This document shows, one piece after another, positions 1 to 8,835 of a DNA stretch of 32,223 nucleotides. The stretch's first letter is position 1, and each line of letters opens with the position of its first letter. The notes beneath the pieces are model-generated. The model worked only from the letters and a program-made list of their open reading frames with translations. It was not told the DNA's origin and did not search any database. A program made the translations under genes and the position numbers. Source of the DNA: Spirochaetia bacterium UBA6919 (GTDB taxonomy: Bacteria > Spirochaetota > UBA6919); the NCBI GenBank assembly GCA_002450905.1, contig DKAT01000037.1, forward strand, positions 1-32,223. The letters run 5' to 3'.

Positions 1-59
1 TTTTCCCATCTTTCTCCCATGAAGCCCCTTTTTGTTGTTAGCTTGTCATTTTTTAACAT
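1..59 (-). CDS. possible 5' end of a gene cut by the window edge
   Basis: A reading frame without stops runs off the left edge from an ATG at position 59, giving about 19 residues that begin MLKNDKLTTKRG. A second in-frame ATG at position 20 has a better-placed purine-rich site (AAGGGG, 4 bases upstream). It lies on the same strand as and downstream of the sppA-like gene, so it could be the next gene of that operon. The fragment is too short to assign a family and could be a chance open frame. Confidence 0.25.
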   Translation of the reverse strand, partial: MLKNDKLTTKRGFMGERWE

Positions 60-139
60 CCTTTATGTTCTTTTTGATTAATACAGTTCCTCTATTGTAA
101 TATCAATATTATATTTATAATATGTAGTAATTAATCATC

Positions 140-1756
140 TTACTCTATTTCAATTTGTGGATCCATATAAAACAGGGGTTTAGAGTCTGAACTTAAATTG
201 TAAGATTCAAATAACAAGGTTATCAGAGGATTAAATATTTTGTTATCCTGAAATAAATCGTTAAATTGTATACGAAAAGGTTTTTTAGGATAAATCTGGT
301 ATTTGATTCTATCTGAATTCTTAATTTGTGTAATGACTTTTAATTCTTCGATGGCCTGCATAAACCCACCTAATCTGTCTATGAGTTTATTTTCAACGCC
401 ATCCTGTCCTGTCCATACCCTTCCCTGTGCATATTGTTCTAAAATATCTTTTTCCATATTACGGGATAAAGATGCCTTCTCTAAAAATTGTTTGTAATAA
501 AAAGAAATGACTTGTTGTTCTAATTTATCCCTTTCCTCTGGAGTGAATGGTCTTGTTATTGAATTGAGATCAGCGTACCTCCCTTTTGTTATGATATCGC
601 GATGGATACCTAACTTTTCTAAAAGGATTTTAGTATGCATTTTGCCTGAAATAACTCCAATAGATCCAGTAAGAGTCATATCCTGAGCAAAAATACTTGT
701 TCCTGCCATGGAAATATAATATCCACCTGATGCAGATACGTTTGACATGCTAACAACAACTGGCTTAACTTTTTTTAACTCCATCACTTCATGCCATATA
801 ATATCCGATTCAAGGGCAGATCCTCCAGGACTATTGATTCTCAATACAATCCCTTTAATTGATTTGTCCTTCTTAATTCTTCGAAGTACTTTGATATATG
901 TTTTAGACTGGATATTATTTTTAGAAGGCTGTATCCCTTGTTGTCCTTTTTCAACAATATTTCCAGAGGCATAGACAATACCTAATTTCTTTGAAGGTTT
1001 AATGAATGTCCATGATTTATTGAGGTTTTCTTCCAGTTTGAGAGGGATTTTAACACATTTTAATGATTCTGAAATCTTTTTTAAATGATCTTCCAACTCT
1101 TCTCCATAAAGCAATTGGTCTATCAGATGAGCATCCTGAGCTTCCTTGGATGTATATGGGGCATTATCTATCAATTGGAGAAATGATTCCTGTAATTTCA
1201 ATCGTGATTTATTAATATCTTGCGAGATCTTATCCATCATTTTATCTAAAATATGATTTAACATCATTCTGTGTGCTTCGGATATTGATTCCCTGGTAAA
1301 CATATCAGCAAAGGTTTTATAGTCTCCAGTTTTTATAAAATCTGCTTCCACGCCTAGTTTATCGAGTCCATTTTTTATAAAATAAACCTCAGCCTTAAGA
1401 CCCGTGACATCCACAGTACCCATAGGGGATAAAATAATTTCATCTGCAATACTAGCTATATAATACTCCTTCATATCATAACCCTTGGCATAGGCTATGA
1501 GAGTGGTGGATTCCGATTTCAACTCCCCAAGAATATCTCTGATTTCCTGTACTACTGCCCAGCCCATTGTATAGAGTTTATCAATGTGGATCAATATTAT
1601 TTTATATTTTCTTTTTAAACATGACTTTCTAATTGCAAACAAGAAATGTCTGAGGGCAATCTTATTTTTAGAAAAGAAATTAATATTAGTTTCATCTTCT
1701 ATAATATTATCATTAATATTTATATAAAGATATTTCAAAATACTTTTTTTCGACAT
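140..1756 (-). CDS. sppA: signal peptide peptidase SppA, long (67K) type
   Basis: This is a 538-residue serine protease of peptidase family S49 that degrades leftover signal peptides. It has the two tandem S49 halves of the long form. The predicted Ser/Lys dyad is visible: Lys147 in GDYKTFADMFTRE of the N-terminal half and Ser343 in SASGGYY of the C-terminal half, with INSPGG at about 308-312 and TGSIGV further on. E. coli SppA starts with a membrane anchor, but the N-terminus here is polar and has no obvious membrane segment, so the enzyme may be soluble or peripheral. The start is an ATG at 1756 with AGGAG 11 bases upstream. The Shine-Dalgarno site falls at the end of the upstream phosphoesterase gene, only 6 bases away, which implies one operon. 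The family is certain; its location in the cell is inference. Confidence 0.93.
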   Translation of the reverse strand: MSKKSILKYLYININDNIIEDETNINFFSKNKIALRHFLFAIRKSCLKRKYKIILIHIDKLYTMGWAVVQEIRDILGELKSESTTLIAYAKGYDMKEYYIASIADEIILSPMGTVDVTGLKAEVYFIKNGLDKLGVEADFIKTGDYKTFADMFTRESISEAHRMMLNHILDKMMDKISQDINKSRLKLQESFLQLIDNAPYTSKEAQDAHLIDQLLYGEELEDHLKKISESLKCVKIPLKLEENLNKSWTFIKPSKKLGIVYASGNIVEKGQQGIQPSKNNIQSKTYIKVLRRIKKDKSIKGIVLRINSPGGSALESDIIWHEVMELKKVKPVVVSMSNVSASGGYYISMAGTSIFAQDMTLTGSIGVISGKMHTKILLEKLGIHRDIITKGRYADLNSITRPFTPEERDKLEQQVISFYYKQFLEKASLSRNMEKDILEQYAQGRVWTGQDGVENKLIDRLGGFMQAIEELKVITQIKNSDRIKYQIYPKKPFRIQFNDLFQDNKIFNPLITLLFESYNLSSDSKPLFYMDPQIEIE

Positions 1757-1762
1757 GATATA

Positions 1763-2938
1763 TTAAACTCCTTTAATCAGTGTAATAACAGATATTTCAG
1801 GTCTGCAAGAAAATCGGATAGGAGGGGATATGACACCAATACCCCTTGTCACATAGAGAAATGTATCATTTAAATTATGTAAACCCTCAGCATATCTTTT
1901 TCCAAAACGAGATGGAACAAGAATAGGTCCATAAAACGGGATCTGAATCTGACCTCCGTGGGTATGCCCTGATAACATAAGATGGATAGAGTGCTTTGAC
2001 GCTTCGTAAATCATATCAGGATTGTGGCTCAGGAGAATTTTAATACTATCATTCGATAATCCCTGGATTGCTTTACGAATATCAGGGTTTCCCATAGTAT
2101 AATCTTCAATACCTACTATGATCAACTTCTCACTATTCTTATGAATCTCTCTGGATATATTATTCAGCACTGGTATATTAATTTTCAATAATTCACTTTC
2201 TACAAACTCCTGGCCAGACCAATAATCATGATTCCCCAATACTGCATAAATTGGATATTTATCTCTTAATCGACCTAATACACTGGTTAATTCATGAAAA
2301 AAACGCTGATCTTCTTTATGAGTAAGATAATCTCCAGTTAATACGACTAAATCCCCTTTTAAACTTTGAACCTTCTTGACAACCCTCTCTAAATAATTTG
2401 CTCTTATAAAGAAACTTGTATGAATATCAGATAATTGAATAATCCGATAGTTATGAAATGAATCGGGCAATCCTTTGATGGGAACAGAAACTTCTTTAAC
2501 TTCGAAATCATGAATCTCATTGAAACTCATGTAAGATCCAAGGAATCCAAGAAAAACACTCACCATCGTCATTCTGGTAAACATTTTTCGACGAGATATA
2601 TCGAAATGACTTAACTTCGACGATATTCTATTCTGAATGATATGATGTATTATCACGTAAATTGAAAATAGGGAACTAGCAATCACGAGAGATGCAGACA
2701 AGTATATGATATAAATAAAATAAGGATGGTATAAAATATTATCTATGAATGTTCTGTACAACATGAATCCACAGGAAAGACAGATTACTATGAACAGATA
2801 TATTAACAGATATTTCTTATACTTCAGATGCTCAGGAGATTTATTGATATGTTGATATATTATTTTTATTGCTATTCCATTCACAAGAATATAAACTATC
2901 GAAAGAAATAGTAAAGATATATAGACTATGGGTATCAT
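1763..2938 (-). CDS. membrane-anchored calcineurin-like metallophosphoesterase (YkuE/YaeI type)
   Basis: The protein has 391 residues. The first ~140 residues contain four hydrophobic segments (about 3-28, 42-61, 72-100 and 122-137). They are followed by a calcineurin-like phosphoesterase domain with all metal-binding motifs: SDIH (Asp171, His173), TGDY (Asp203), LGNHD (Asn236, His237), His305 in LLSHNPD and GHTHGG (His325, His327). Relatives such as B. subtilis YkuE and E. coli YaeI are metal-dependent phosphodiesterases linked to the envelope; the substrate here is unknown. The start ATG has no clear Shine-Dalgarno site. The gene is the first of a pair with sppA and is divergent from the TPR gene, leaving 110 bases between them for both promoters. 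Confidence 0.88.
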   Translation of the reverse strand: MIPIVYISLLFLSIVYILVNGIAIKIIYQHINKSPEHLKYKKYLLIYLFIVICLSCGFMLYRTFIDNILYHPYFIYIIYLSASLVIASSLFSIYVIIHHIIQNRISSKLSHFDISRRKMFTRMTMVSVFLGFLGSYMSFNEIHDFEVKEVSVPIKGLPDSFHNYRIIQLSDIHTSFFIRANYLERVVKKVQSLKGDLVVLTGDYLTHKEDQRFFHELTSVLGRLRDKYPIYAVLGNHDYWSGQEFVESELLKINIPVLNNISREIHKNSEKLIIVGIEDYTMGNPDIRKAIQGLSNDSIKILLSHNPDMIYEASKHSIHLMLSGHTHGGQIQIPFYGPILVPSRFGKRYAEGLHNLNDTFLYVTRGIGVISPPIRFSCRPEISVITLIKGV

Positions 2939-3048
2939 TGTTTTAACGTTTAATATTTTAAAGAATTCATTAATAAAATATAGATTTTTTTGTCCAAATA
3001 ATAATTTTTATGTAATTTTTAATAAATAAATTTTATCAGGAATTATTT

Positions 3049-3756
3049 ATGAAACACTTCATCCTATTATTCATATTAATAACTATCACTACAGAAATAT
3101 ACTCCTTTAGAAATGTAATATATCGTGATGCTGTACAAAGTTATAATCATGGAGTACATTATTCTTCCCGAAAGCAATACGATAAAGCAATCTATTCATT
3201 TACTGACGCGATCAAGGCAAATAAAAAATTATATATGGCATATTATGGAAGAGGGCTTTCATATCTTTTTTTAAATCATTACCAAAGAGCAATAAAAGAC
3301 TTTAATTATTTTATTAAGCATAATCAATCCCATTATTACTCAAGATTTTACAGAGGTTTAGCTTATTACCATCTTAAAAATTATCGAAATGCCATCAAGG
3401 ATTTCAATATCGTTACAATCCTCAACCCTAAATACATCAGTGTATACAACATTCGTGGTATAGCAAATCTCCGTCTGGGTAATTATTATAAGGCAATAGA
3501 AGATCTGACTTTCTATATAGCTCATCAACCAGATTATGCCCGTGCTTATCTTACCCGAGGACTGGTTTATGAGAAGGTGGGGAATAATCAGGAAGCTGTT
3601 AGAAATTACATTATATTCACCAGATTATCCAGAGATCAGCGTACGATAAGAAATATTAAAAATAAGATAAGGCAATTACAAACTAAACCTGATAATACGG
3701 ATTCTGACAATACAGAGAAAAATAAATCCGATGACAACGAAGATTCTGAGGACTAA
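3049..3756 (+). CDS. exported TPR-repeat protein with acidic tail
   Basis: The protein has 235 residues. A hydrophobic signal peptide covers about residues 1-19 and has no lipobox cysteine, so it probably enters the periplasm. Residues ~27-190 hold about five consecutive 34-residue TPR units, with the Gly/Ala and Tyr/Ala spacing seen in YYGRGLSYLFLNHYQRAIKD, NIRGIANLRLGNYYKAIED and LTRGLVYEKVGN. TPR arrays are protein-protein scaffolds. The last ~25 residues are rich in Asp, Glu, Asn, Ser and Lys, echoing the acidic tracts of two other exported proteins in this window. The start ATG has AGGA 9 bases upstream. The gene is convergent with the glycerophosphodiesterase gene, 27 bases away. The partner and role are unknown. 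Confidence 0.85.
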   Translation: MKHFILLFILITITTEIYSFRNVIYRDAVQSYNHGVHYSSRKQYDKAIYSFTDAIKANKKLYMAYYGRGLSYLFLNHYQRAIKDFNYFIKHNQSHYYSRFYRGLAYYHLKNYRNAIKDFNIVTILNPKYISVYNIRGIANLRLGNYYKAIEDLTFYIAHQPDYARAYLTRGLVYEKVGNNQEAVRNYIIFTRLSRDQRTIRNIKNKIRQLQTKPDNTDSDNTEKNKSDDNEDSED

Positions 3757-3783
3757 AATATCTTCTGATAAAGTTTCCTGGAT

Positions 3784-4680
3784 CTACTTCCCCTTCAGAA
3801 CTTCATCTAATACGTGCGGGAGATCTGTAATAATCCCATTCACCCCTATATCCATTAAATCTCTCATCCCCCTGATATCATTGATTGTCCATACAAATAA
3901 TAAGATATTCATCTGTTTTAATTCTCTAACTAATCTTTTATTAACAAGAGGAAGAATCCAAAAACGTCTTGGAATGGATAAAATAGGATACCTAGGTTTA
4001 AATAATGGTGTTAAAAAAAATAAATGATACAAAAAAAATCGTATAACCTCCTGGACAGGAAAATAATAAATATTATTCTCATTATCCCAACTATTCTTAA
4101 CAATCCTCTTCCATACACTCCACTTTATACTTCCAATAAATGTTTTAGCTTCTCTATTATATTGTTTTACCAGGTGAAACACATTTTCAATCAACTGGAT
4201 CGAATTCTTCTTTATATCAATATTGATAAAATGATCAGGAAACCTCTGAAATACCTCTTCTAAAGTAGGTATTTTAACACCTATCCCCCGATAAGGATAT
4301 ATCACTCCCTGTTTAAATTGATAACCCCCATCGAATTCTTTGATATTCCTTAATAAATACTTATTAACCAATCCATATCCGTTACTAGTCGCATCTAGAG
4401 TATCATTATGAATAACAATCGGTATCCCATCAAGAGTTTCCTGTACATCCAATTCTATGATCTCACAAATATCCAGGACCTTTTCAAATGCAAATAAAGT
4501 ATTCTCAGGAGCTTCCAAAGAACCACCCCTATGGGCTATATTATAAGTCCGCCCACTAAACTTATTATATAAGTTACTATTAATTCGTCTATAAGGAATG
4601 ATAAAATACAAAACAAATCGGATCATTAAATATAAAAATCCAAAAAAACTTAAAATTACAAGACCATAAAATAAATTCAA
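3784..4680 (-). CDS. membrane-anchored glycerophosphodiester phosphodiesterase (GDPD)
   Basis: This 298-residue protein hydrolyses glycerophosphodiesters to glycerol-3-phosphate and an alcohol, recycling phospholipid head groups. An N-terminal hydrophobic segment (about 4-29) probably anchors it. The GDPD catalytic features follow: AHRGG (His50, Arg51), APENT (Glu59), IELD (Glu76, Asp78) and IVIHND (His91). The C-terminal barrel strands VWTINDIRGM and GVNGIITDLP are also typical. The best start is TTG at 4680, because no ATG in frame occurs before residue 19 and that one would delete half of the membrane segment; GAGTGA lies just upstream. The gene is monocistronic and divergent from the acidic exported protein gene. 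Confidence 0.9.
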   Translation of the reverse strand: MNLFYGLVILSFFGFLYLMIRFVLYFIIPYRRINSNLYNKFSGRTYNIAHRGGSLEAPENTLFAFEKVLDICEIIELDVQETLDGIPIVIHNDTLDATSNGYGLVNKYLLRNIKEFDGGYQFKQGVIYPYRGIGVKIPTLEEVFQRFPDHFINIDIKKNSIQLIENVFHLVKQYNREAKTFIGSIKWSVWKRIVKNSWDNENNIYYFPVQEVIRFFLYHLFFLTPLFKPRYPILSIPRRFWILPLVNKRLVRELKQMNILLFVWTINDIRGMRDLMDIGVNGIITDLPHVLDEVLKGK

Positions 4681-4832
4681 AGATAATCACTCAATAATTT
4701 AAAAAAAATATCGACTATTTTTAGGAAAAGAATAATTTATACTATGATTTCAAAGAATATTATATTATATTTTGTTTTGAAATTCATCAAGAAAAAATAC
4801 TAATAATTATTATAAATATCACGGAGTACTCA

Positions 4833-6188
4833 ATGAAACTTGTTAAATTATTAATCTTCATACTCGGCTTAATGATCTTTTTCAATTATAAAACTACTCA
4901 TTCTCAAAATTATCAGTCAAGTAATTATAAATATCATCAATTTCTCGTCCAATCAGATGACAACGAGGACAAGGATGACAACGCGGACAAAGACGAGGAC
5001 AAGGATGACGACGCGGACAAAGACGAGGACAAGGATGACAACGCGGACAAAGACGAGGACAAGGATGACGACGAAGCTAAGAAAAAAGATGACAAAGACA
5101 TAAAAGACTCTGATAAGAAAAAAGACGACAAAGTTGAAACTAAAGAAAAACCCATTGTTCTATCAAATCAAGATTTAATTGAAATAAATAAAATTAAAAA
5201 GGGTAATGGAAAATATCTAGCTACCATTCGATTCCATATCATTGAAAGATTAGTTAAAATTATCAACAGTGAGGCAAAAAAATCCAATAAACATCCTTTG
5301 GATTACCTTGGTACTCTTCCTACAGAAAAAATCAAATTATTAAAATCTTTTTTGGGTGGCTTATACAATTCTGATCCAAGAATTCGTATGCTTAGCTCAA
5401 ACTCAGTAAAATTATTAATTATCTCCTTAAAAAATATTAAAATACCTGAAAAAACAAATCTTGGTATCGACTTAACTGAAAAACAAAAGCAAAAGTTAAA
5501 ATTACGATATAATAAACTATACATCGACACAGTCACAGCAATTCAAAAAATTACACGTCGTGCATGGTACATTGAAACTGTAAATAAAAAAATATATCTT
5601 ACTCTTAAAATAACCGGTGAACCTGTAAAATTAAACACTTATAAAGTAATTAATAGTCTTGATCTATATGTCACCCGGGAAATAGTCCTAATTAGATTAA
5701 AAAATGGCACTATTCAACCTAAAGATTTTATAGATGCAGATCCAAGAATTTTTGCTACCCTTACTGAAAAGATGGATGAATCAGATGATGTTCCCATTTA
5801 TTCTGTAGAAAAAAATCTTGAAATCCTAATGTACAGCCTGCAAAACGAGGAACCGAAAGTAAAGATTAAAGCATCAAATCTATTAGTCCTATTGTATCAT
5901 AGCCCAGGTGTCGATAATCAAACAAAAAATAGAATAGATAAGGCTAGAAAAAAATATCCAGAGCTTGATAAAAGTTTTAATGATTATGTTAAAAAAGAAT
6001 TAGATGAAATAAAAAAGAAAGAAGATCAGGACAAAAAAACTGCTGTAACTGATAAAAAAGATGAAATCAATAAGGATTCTGACGACAAAGAAGACGTTGA
6101 CAAAGATGACTCAGATGATAAGGGTGATGATAAAGACTCAGAAGATAAAGATGACGAAAAGGAGTCGGAAGATAAGGATGATGAATAA
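4833..6188 (+). CDS. exported protein with acidic Asp/Lys repeat tracts, function unknown
   Basis: The protein has 451 residues and I do not recognise its family. A signal peptide covers about residues 1-24 and has no lipobox. Residues ~42-105 form a highly charged tract built on a ten-residue unit, D-D-N/D-A-D-K-D-E-D-K, coded by a tandem DNA repeat. Residues ~115-385 look like a folded, mainly helical domain, with two short HEAT-like stretches (around SDPRIRMLSSNSVKLLI and EEPKVKIKASNLLVLLY). From ~390 the tail is charged again, with Asp/Lys/Ser/Glu runs to the end. The start ATG has GGAG 6 bases upstream. Peptide deformylase follows after 27 bases and may be co-transcribed. Calcium binding by the acidic tracts is possible but unproven. 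Confidence 0.8.
   Translation: MKLVKLLIFILGLMIFFNYKTTHSQNYQSSNYKYHQFLVQSDDNEDKDDNADKDEDKDDDADKDEDKDDNADKDEDKDDDEAKKKDDKDIKDSDKKKDDKVETKEKPIVLSNQDLIEINKIKKGNGKYLATIRFHIIERLVKIINSEAKKSNKHPLDYLGTLPTEKIKLLKSFLGGLYNSDPRIRMLSSNSVKLLIISLKNIKIPEKTNLGIDLTEKQKQKLKLRYNKLYIDTVTAIQKITRRAWYIETVNKKIYLTLKITGEPVKLNTYKVINSLDLYVTREIVLIRLKNGTIQPKDFIDADPRIFATLTEKMDESDDVPIYSVEKNLEILMYSLQNEEPKVKIKASNLLVLLYHSPGVDNQTKNRIDKARKKYPELDKSFNDYVKKELDEIKKKEDQDKKTAVTDKKDEINKDSDDKEDVDKDDSDDKGDDKDSEDKDDEKESEDKDDE
4958..5072 (+). repeat. in-frame 30-bp tandem repeat, with 60-bp higher-order pattern
   Basis: Inside the acidic protein gene, about three and a half copies of a 30-base unit follow each other. The copies alternate between GACAAC and GACGAC at one position, so the true period is closer to 60 bases (Asn and Asp alternate at residue 3 of each decapeptide). 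The unit length keeps the reading frame. The tract is much richer in G and C than the flanking gene. Confidence 0.8.
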
Positions 6189-6215
6189 ATAATATCAACA
6201 TTCTAATTTTATATT

Positions 6216-6764
6216 ATGTCAATATTAAAAATAGCTAGGCTGGGGCATCCTGTTTTAAAAAAAATTGCTGAACCACTAGAAATAGATCAAATCAATACTC
6301 AAGAAATTAAAATACTTATAAAAGATATGTTTGAAACAATGGCAGAATATGATGGTATTGGTCTAGCCGCACCTCAAGTTCATGTTTCAAAACAAATTAT
6401 TATCATGGGCGGAAAAGTTAATCGCTACAAAGATTCTCCAGATATCCCTAAAATGGTTTTAATTAATCCAAAAATCCAAAAACTTACAGAAGATAAAATA
6501 GAAATTTGGGAAGGATGTTTAAGTTTACCTGATTTAAGGGGAAAAGTACCAAGAATTAAAAAAATAAAAGTAGATTATGTAGATCAAAATGCCAGCCCTC
6601 AAACTATTGAAGCAGAAAACTTTATTGCTATTGTCCTACAACACGAAATTGACCATCTACTAGGTAAAACATTTGTTGAAAGAATGAAAGATATGTCAAA
6701 ACTTGCATTTCAACATGAGTTCCAAAGATACCTTGAGGGAATCCATAACTATACTTCTCAATAG
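6216..6764 (+). CDS. def: peptide deformylase
   Basis: This 182-residue enzyme removes the formyl group from the N-terminal methionine of new proteins, using a ferrous or zinc ion. All three family motifs are present and intact: GIGLAAPQV (residues 47-55), EGCLSLP with metal ligand Cys101, and HEIDH with ligands His143 and His147 and catalytic Glu144. The length is normal. The ATG at 6216 has no good Shine-Dalgarno site and starts 27 bases after the acidic protein gene, so it may depend on that transcript. No fmt gene, its frequent partner, is next to it. No hairpin terminator is seen downstream. Confidence 0.97.
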   Translation: MSILKIARLGHPVLKKIAEPLEIDQINTQEIKILIKDMFETMAEYDGIGLAAPQVHVSKQIIIMGGKVNRYKDSPDIPKMVLINPKIQKLTEDKIEIWEGCLSLPDLRGKVPRIKKIKVDYVDQNASPQTIEAENFIAIVLQHEIDHLLGKTFVERMKDMSKLAFQHEFQRYLEGIHNYTSQ

Positions 6765-7236
6765 CCCTCCTTTTTCCACATTTTACTTGTGTTTTAAAAA
6801 AATCATAAAAACATTAAATCGTTGACTGCCTTCTATGTTCTTGTAAACTAAATATTTGATAAATTATCATTTGATCTTAATAACAACAAGAGTGTCTAGA
6901 ATTATTATCGAGACTGGACGAACACAGGAAAATCATGGGAATTCTATTGAGTTAAACTATTTTCAACATATCATGGATTGAGTAAATATTCTTATATTTT
7001 TGCATTCAAACTTGTTCGAATTGTCATGCTGAGGGTGGCCGAACTATTTTTAAAACTTAATTTATTTACCGAGAAATTGAAACTTTAATAGAGAATAATA
7101 AATAATTAAATAAATGCCACGTTAATATAATTTATTGTAAATATAAATTGGGAGGAAAACCTCAATGATAATTACACGAATTCGTTTAATTTTGAAGGAA
7201 TTTACTCAATATATAAAATAATCTCTTATTTTTCTG
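6765..7236. other. non-coding stretch with remnants of dispersed repeats
   Basis: These 472 bases separate def (+) from the helicase gene (-). They contain no convincing gene. Positions 6912-6937 match 22 of 26 bases of 29290-29315. Positions 7021-7043 read TTGTCATGCTGAGGGTGGCC and onward, resembling short dispersed elements found between genes in many environmental genomes. A 4-bp-stem hairpin (GAGG/CCTC) sits at 7152-7163, followed by an 18-codon open frame of doubtful meaning (7165-7221). Confidence 0.5.
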
Positions 7237-8835
7237 TTATTTCTTTTTTGAAACTTCTTTCGCACGCTGAATTATAGGTTTCTTGTTCCCTGTCTTTTTC
7301 TTAAACGATTTTAAAATGATTTCTGCATCGGAGAAAGGAACTGATATAAACGAATAACTATCATATACTTCTACATCTTGTATCTTTCTTTCATCTATTT
7401 TCGTTTGTTTTTTAATCCTTTGAATTAAAGATTTTATATTTATCCCGTTTTTAACACCCAAGGATACGAATAATCTTGTCTTCCCACGTTGATCAATACT
7501 TAAATCTTTAATTTCATTATAACTTGTAGCATATAACTCATCCATAAATGTATATTTAATGAATGCAGACAAGAGATCCACTGGTTTATGATCTTGTAAC
7601 AGTTCTTCAGCAAGATTCTGGTAATCAATATTTTCTTTATTTTCAATGATATACTGCAGATCAGATTTTAATCTTGATTTCTTAATTTGAATTAAGTCAG
7701 CGACATTGGGTAATTTTTCACTGCGAATATCTGTTTTAGTCATTTTTTGGATATACATTAATCTACGATATTCATCTGGAGTAATAAAGGTAATCGCCGT
7801 ACCTTCCTTGCCAGCTCTGCCCGTCCTTCCAATTCGATGGACATAGGATTCTGCGTCCTGGGGAAGATGATAATTTATCACATGACTTAGGCCCTGAATA
7901 TCTATACCCCTTGCCGCGACATCCGTTGCTACTAATATATCAATTTTTCGCGATTTAAATCTCTCAAGAGTCTTTTCTCTTTGTTTCTGAGTGATATCTC
8001 CATGGATTGCCTCTGTTTCATATCCTCTATCATTCAAACGATGCGTTATATTATCTACATCTTTTTTTGTTCTACAAAATATGAGAGCAAAAAAATCTTC
8101 TTCAATATCAATTATCCTACAAAGTGCTTCGAACTTTTCTGATGCTAATACCTCAAAATAGATTTGATCCGTCAATCGGGTTGTTAGCTGGACTTTCTTG
8201 ATTTTAATGAATTCATGATTTTTCATGTATTTTTTTGATAGATTTAAGATTCTATCTGGCATAGTTGCAGAAAACAACAAAACTCTTTTATCATCATTTG
8301 TTTCTTCAAAAATAGCCTCAACTTCTTCAAGAAATCCCATATTGAGCATTTCATCTGCTTCATCTAATATAAAATATGATAATTTATCCAAATATAATTT
8401 CTTACGGTTAATATAATCTAAAACTCTTCCAGGTGTCCCTACTATGATATCCGCACCATTTCTTAATTTCTTTAATTGCTGATCAATAGATTGCCCACCA
8501 TATATAGGTACAATATGGAGCTGTTTATTTCCTTTGAGGGAATTGATTTCTTCGGAGACCTGATTTGCGAGTTCTCGTGTCGGAGTAAGAATGAGAGCTT
8601 GAGGATGCTTTGATCCAGTATTCAGCTTCTCTATAAGGGGAAGTCCAAATGCAGCTGTCTTTCCTGTTCCAGTTTGAGCCTGGGCTATTATATCTTTATC
8701 CTCGTTTAACAGCACTGGGATGGTTTTTAACTGAATTTCTGTGGGCTCCTCAAAACCTTTTTCGATGAGTGCTTGAACTGTATTTTCTGATAATCCAAGT
8801 TTTATAAAATTATCAAGTGATTTTATTTTTTTCAT
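7237..8835 (-). CDS. deaD: DEAD-box ATP-dependent RNA helicase with DbpA-type RNA-binding domain (DeaD/CsdA-like)
   Basis: This 532-residue helicase unwinds RNA during ribosome assembly, mRNA decay or cold adaptation. All core motifs are present: Q motif around GFEEPTEIQ (28-35), AQTGTGKT (53-60), PTRELA (85-90), TPGR (134-137), DEAD (158-161), SAT (189-191), LIFCRT, ATDVAARGID (303-312) and HRIGRTGRAG (333-342). The C-terminal part (~455-525), starting near GKTRLFVSLG, fits the DbpA/CsdA RNA-binding fold. A short Lys/Arg-rich tail follows. The ATG at 8835 has AGGA about 12 bases upstream. It appears to be monocistronic, with a leader of some 250-310 bases reminiscent of the long leaders of cold-shock helicase mRNAs; that regulation is inference. 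Confidence 0.93.
   Translation of the reverse strand: MKKIKSLDNFIKLGLSENTVQALIEKGFEEPTEIQLKTIPVLLNEDKDIIAQAQTGTGKTAAFGLPLIEKLNTGSKHPQALILTPTRELANQVSEEINSLKGNKQLHIVPIYGGQSIDQQLKKLRNGADIIVGTPGRVLDYINRKKLYLDKLSYFILDEADEMLNMGFLEEVEAIFEETNDDKRVLLFSATMPDRILNLSKKYMKNHEFIKIKKVQLTTRLTDQIYFEVLASEKFEALCRIIDIEEDFFALIFCRTKKDVDNITHRLNDRGYETEAIHGDITQKQREKTLERFKSRKIDILVATDVAARGIDIQGLSHVINYHLPQDAESYVHRIGRTGRAGKEGTAITFITPDEYRRLMYIQKMTKTDIRSEKLPNVADLIQIKKSRLKSDLQYIIENKENIDYQNLAEELLQDHKPVDLLSAFIKYTFMDELYATSYNEIKDLSIDQRGKTRLFVSLGVKNGINIKSLIQRIKKQTKIDERKIQDVEVYDSYSFISVPFSDAEIILKSFKKKTGNKKPIIQRAKEVSKKK

Noticed and set aside
4937..5155. Minus-strand open frame rich in Ser and Leu opposite the acidic repeats
   Set aside because: Direct consequence of the GAC/AAG repeat read backwards; no independent evidence of coding.
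7165..7221. 18-codon open frame (MIITRIRLILKEFTQYIK) with GGGAGG upstream
   Set aside because: It is too short and isolated, and converges on the helicase gene. The Shine-Dalgarno-like bases are part of a small hairpin. No supporting context.
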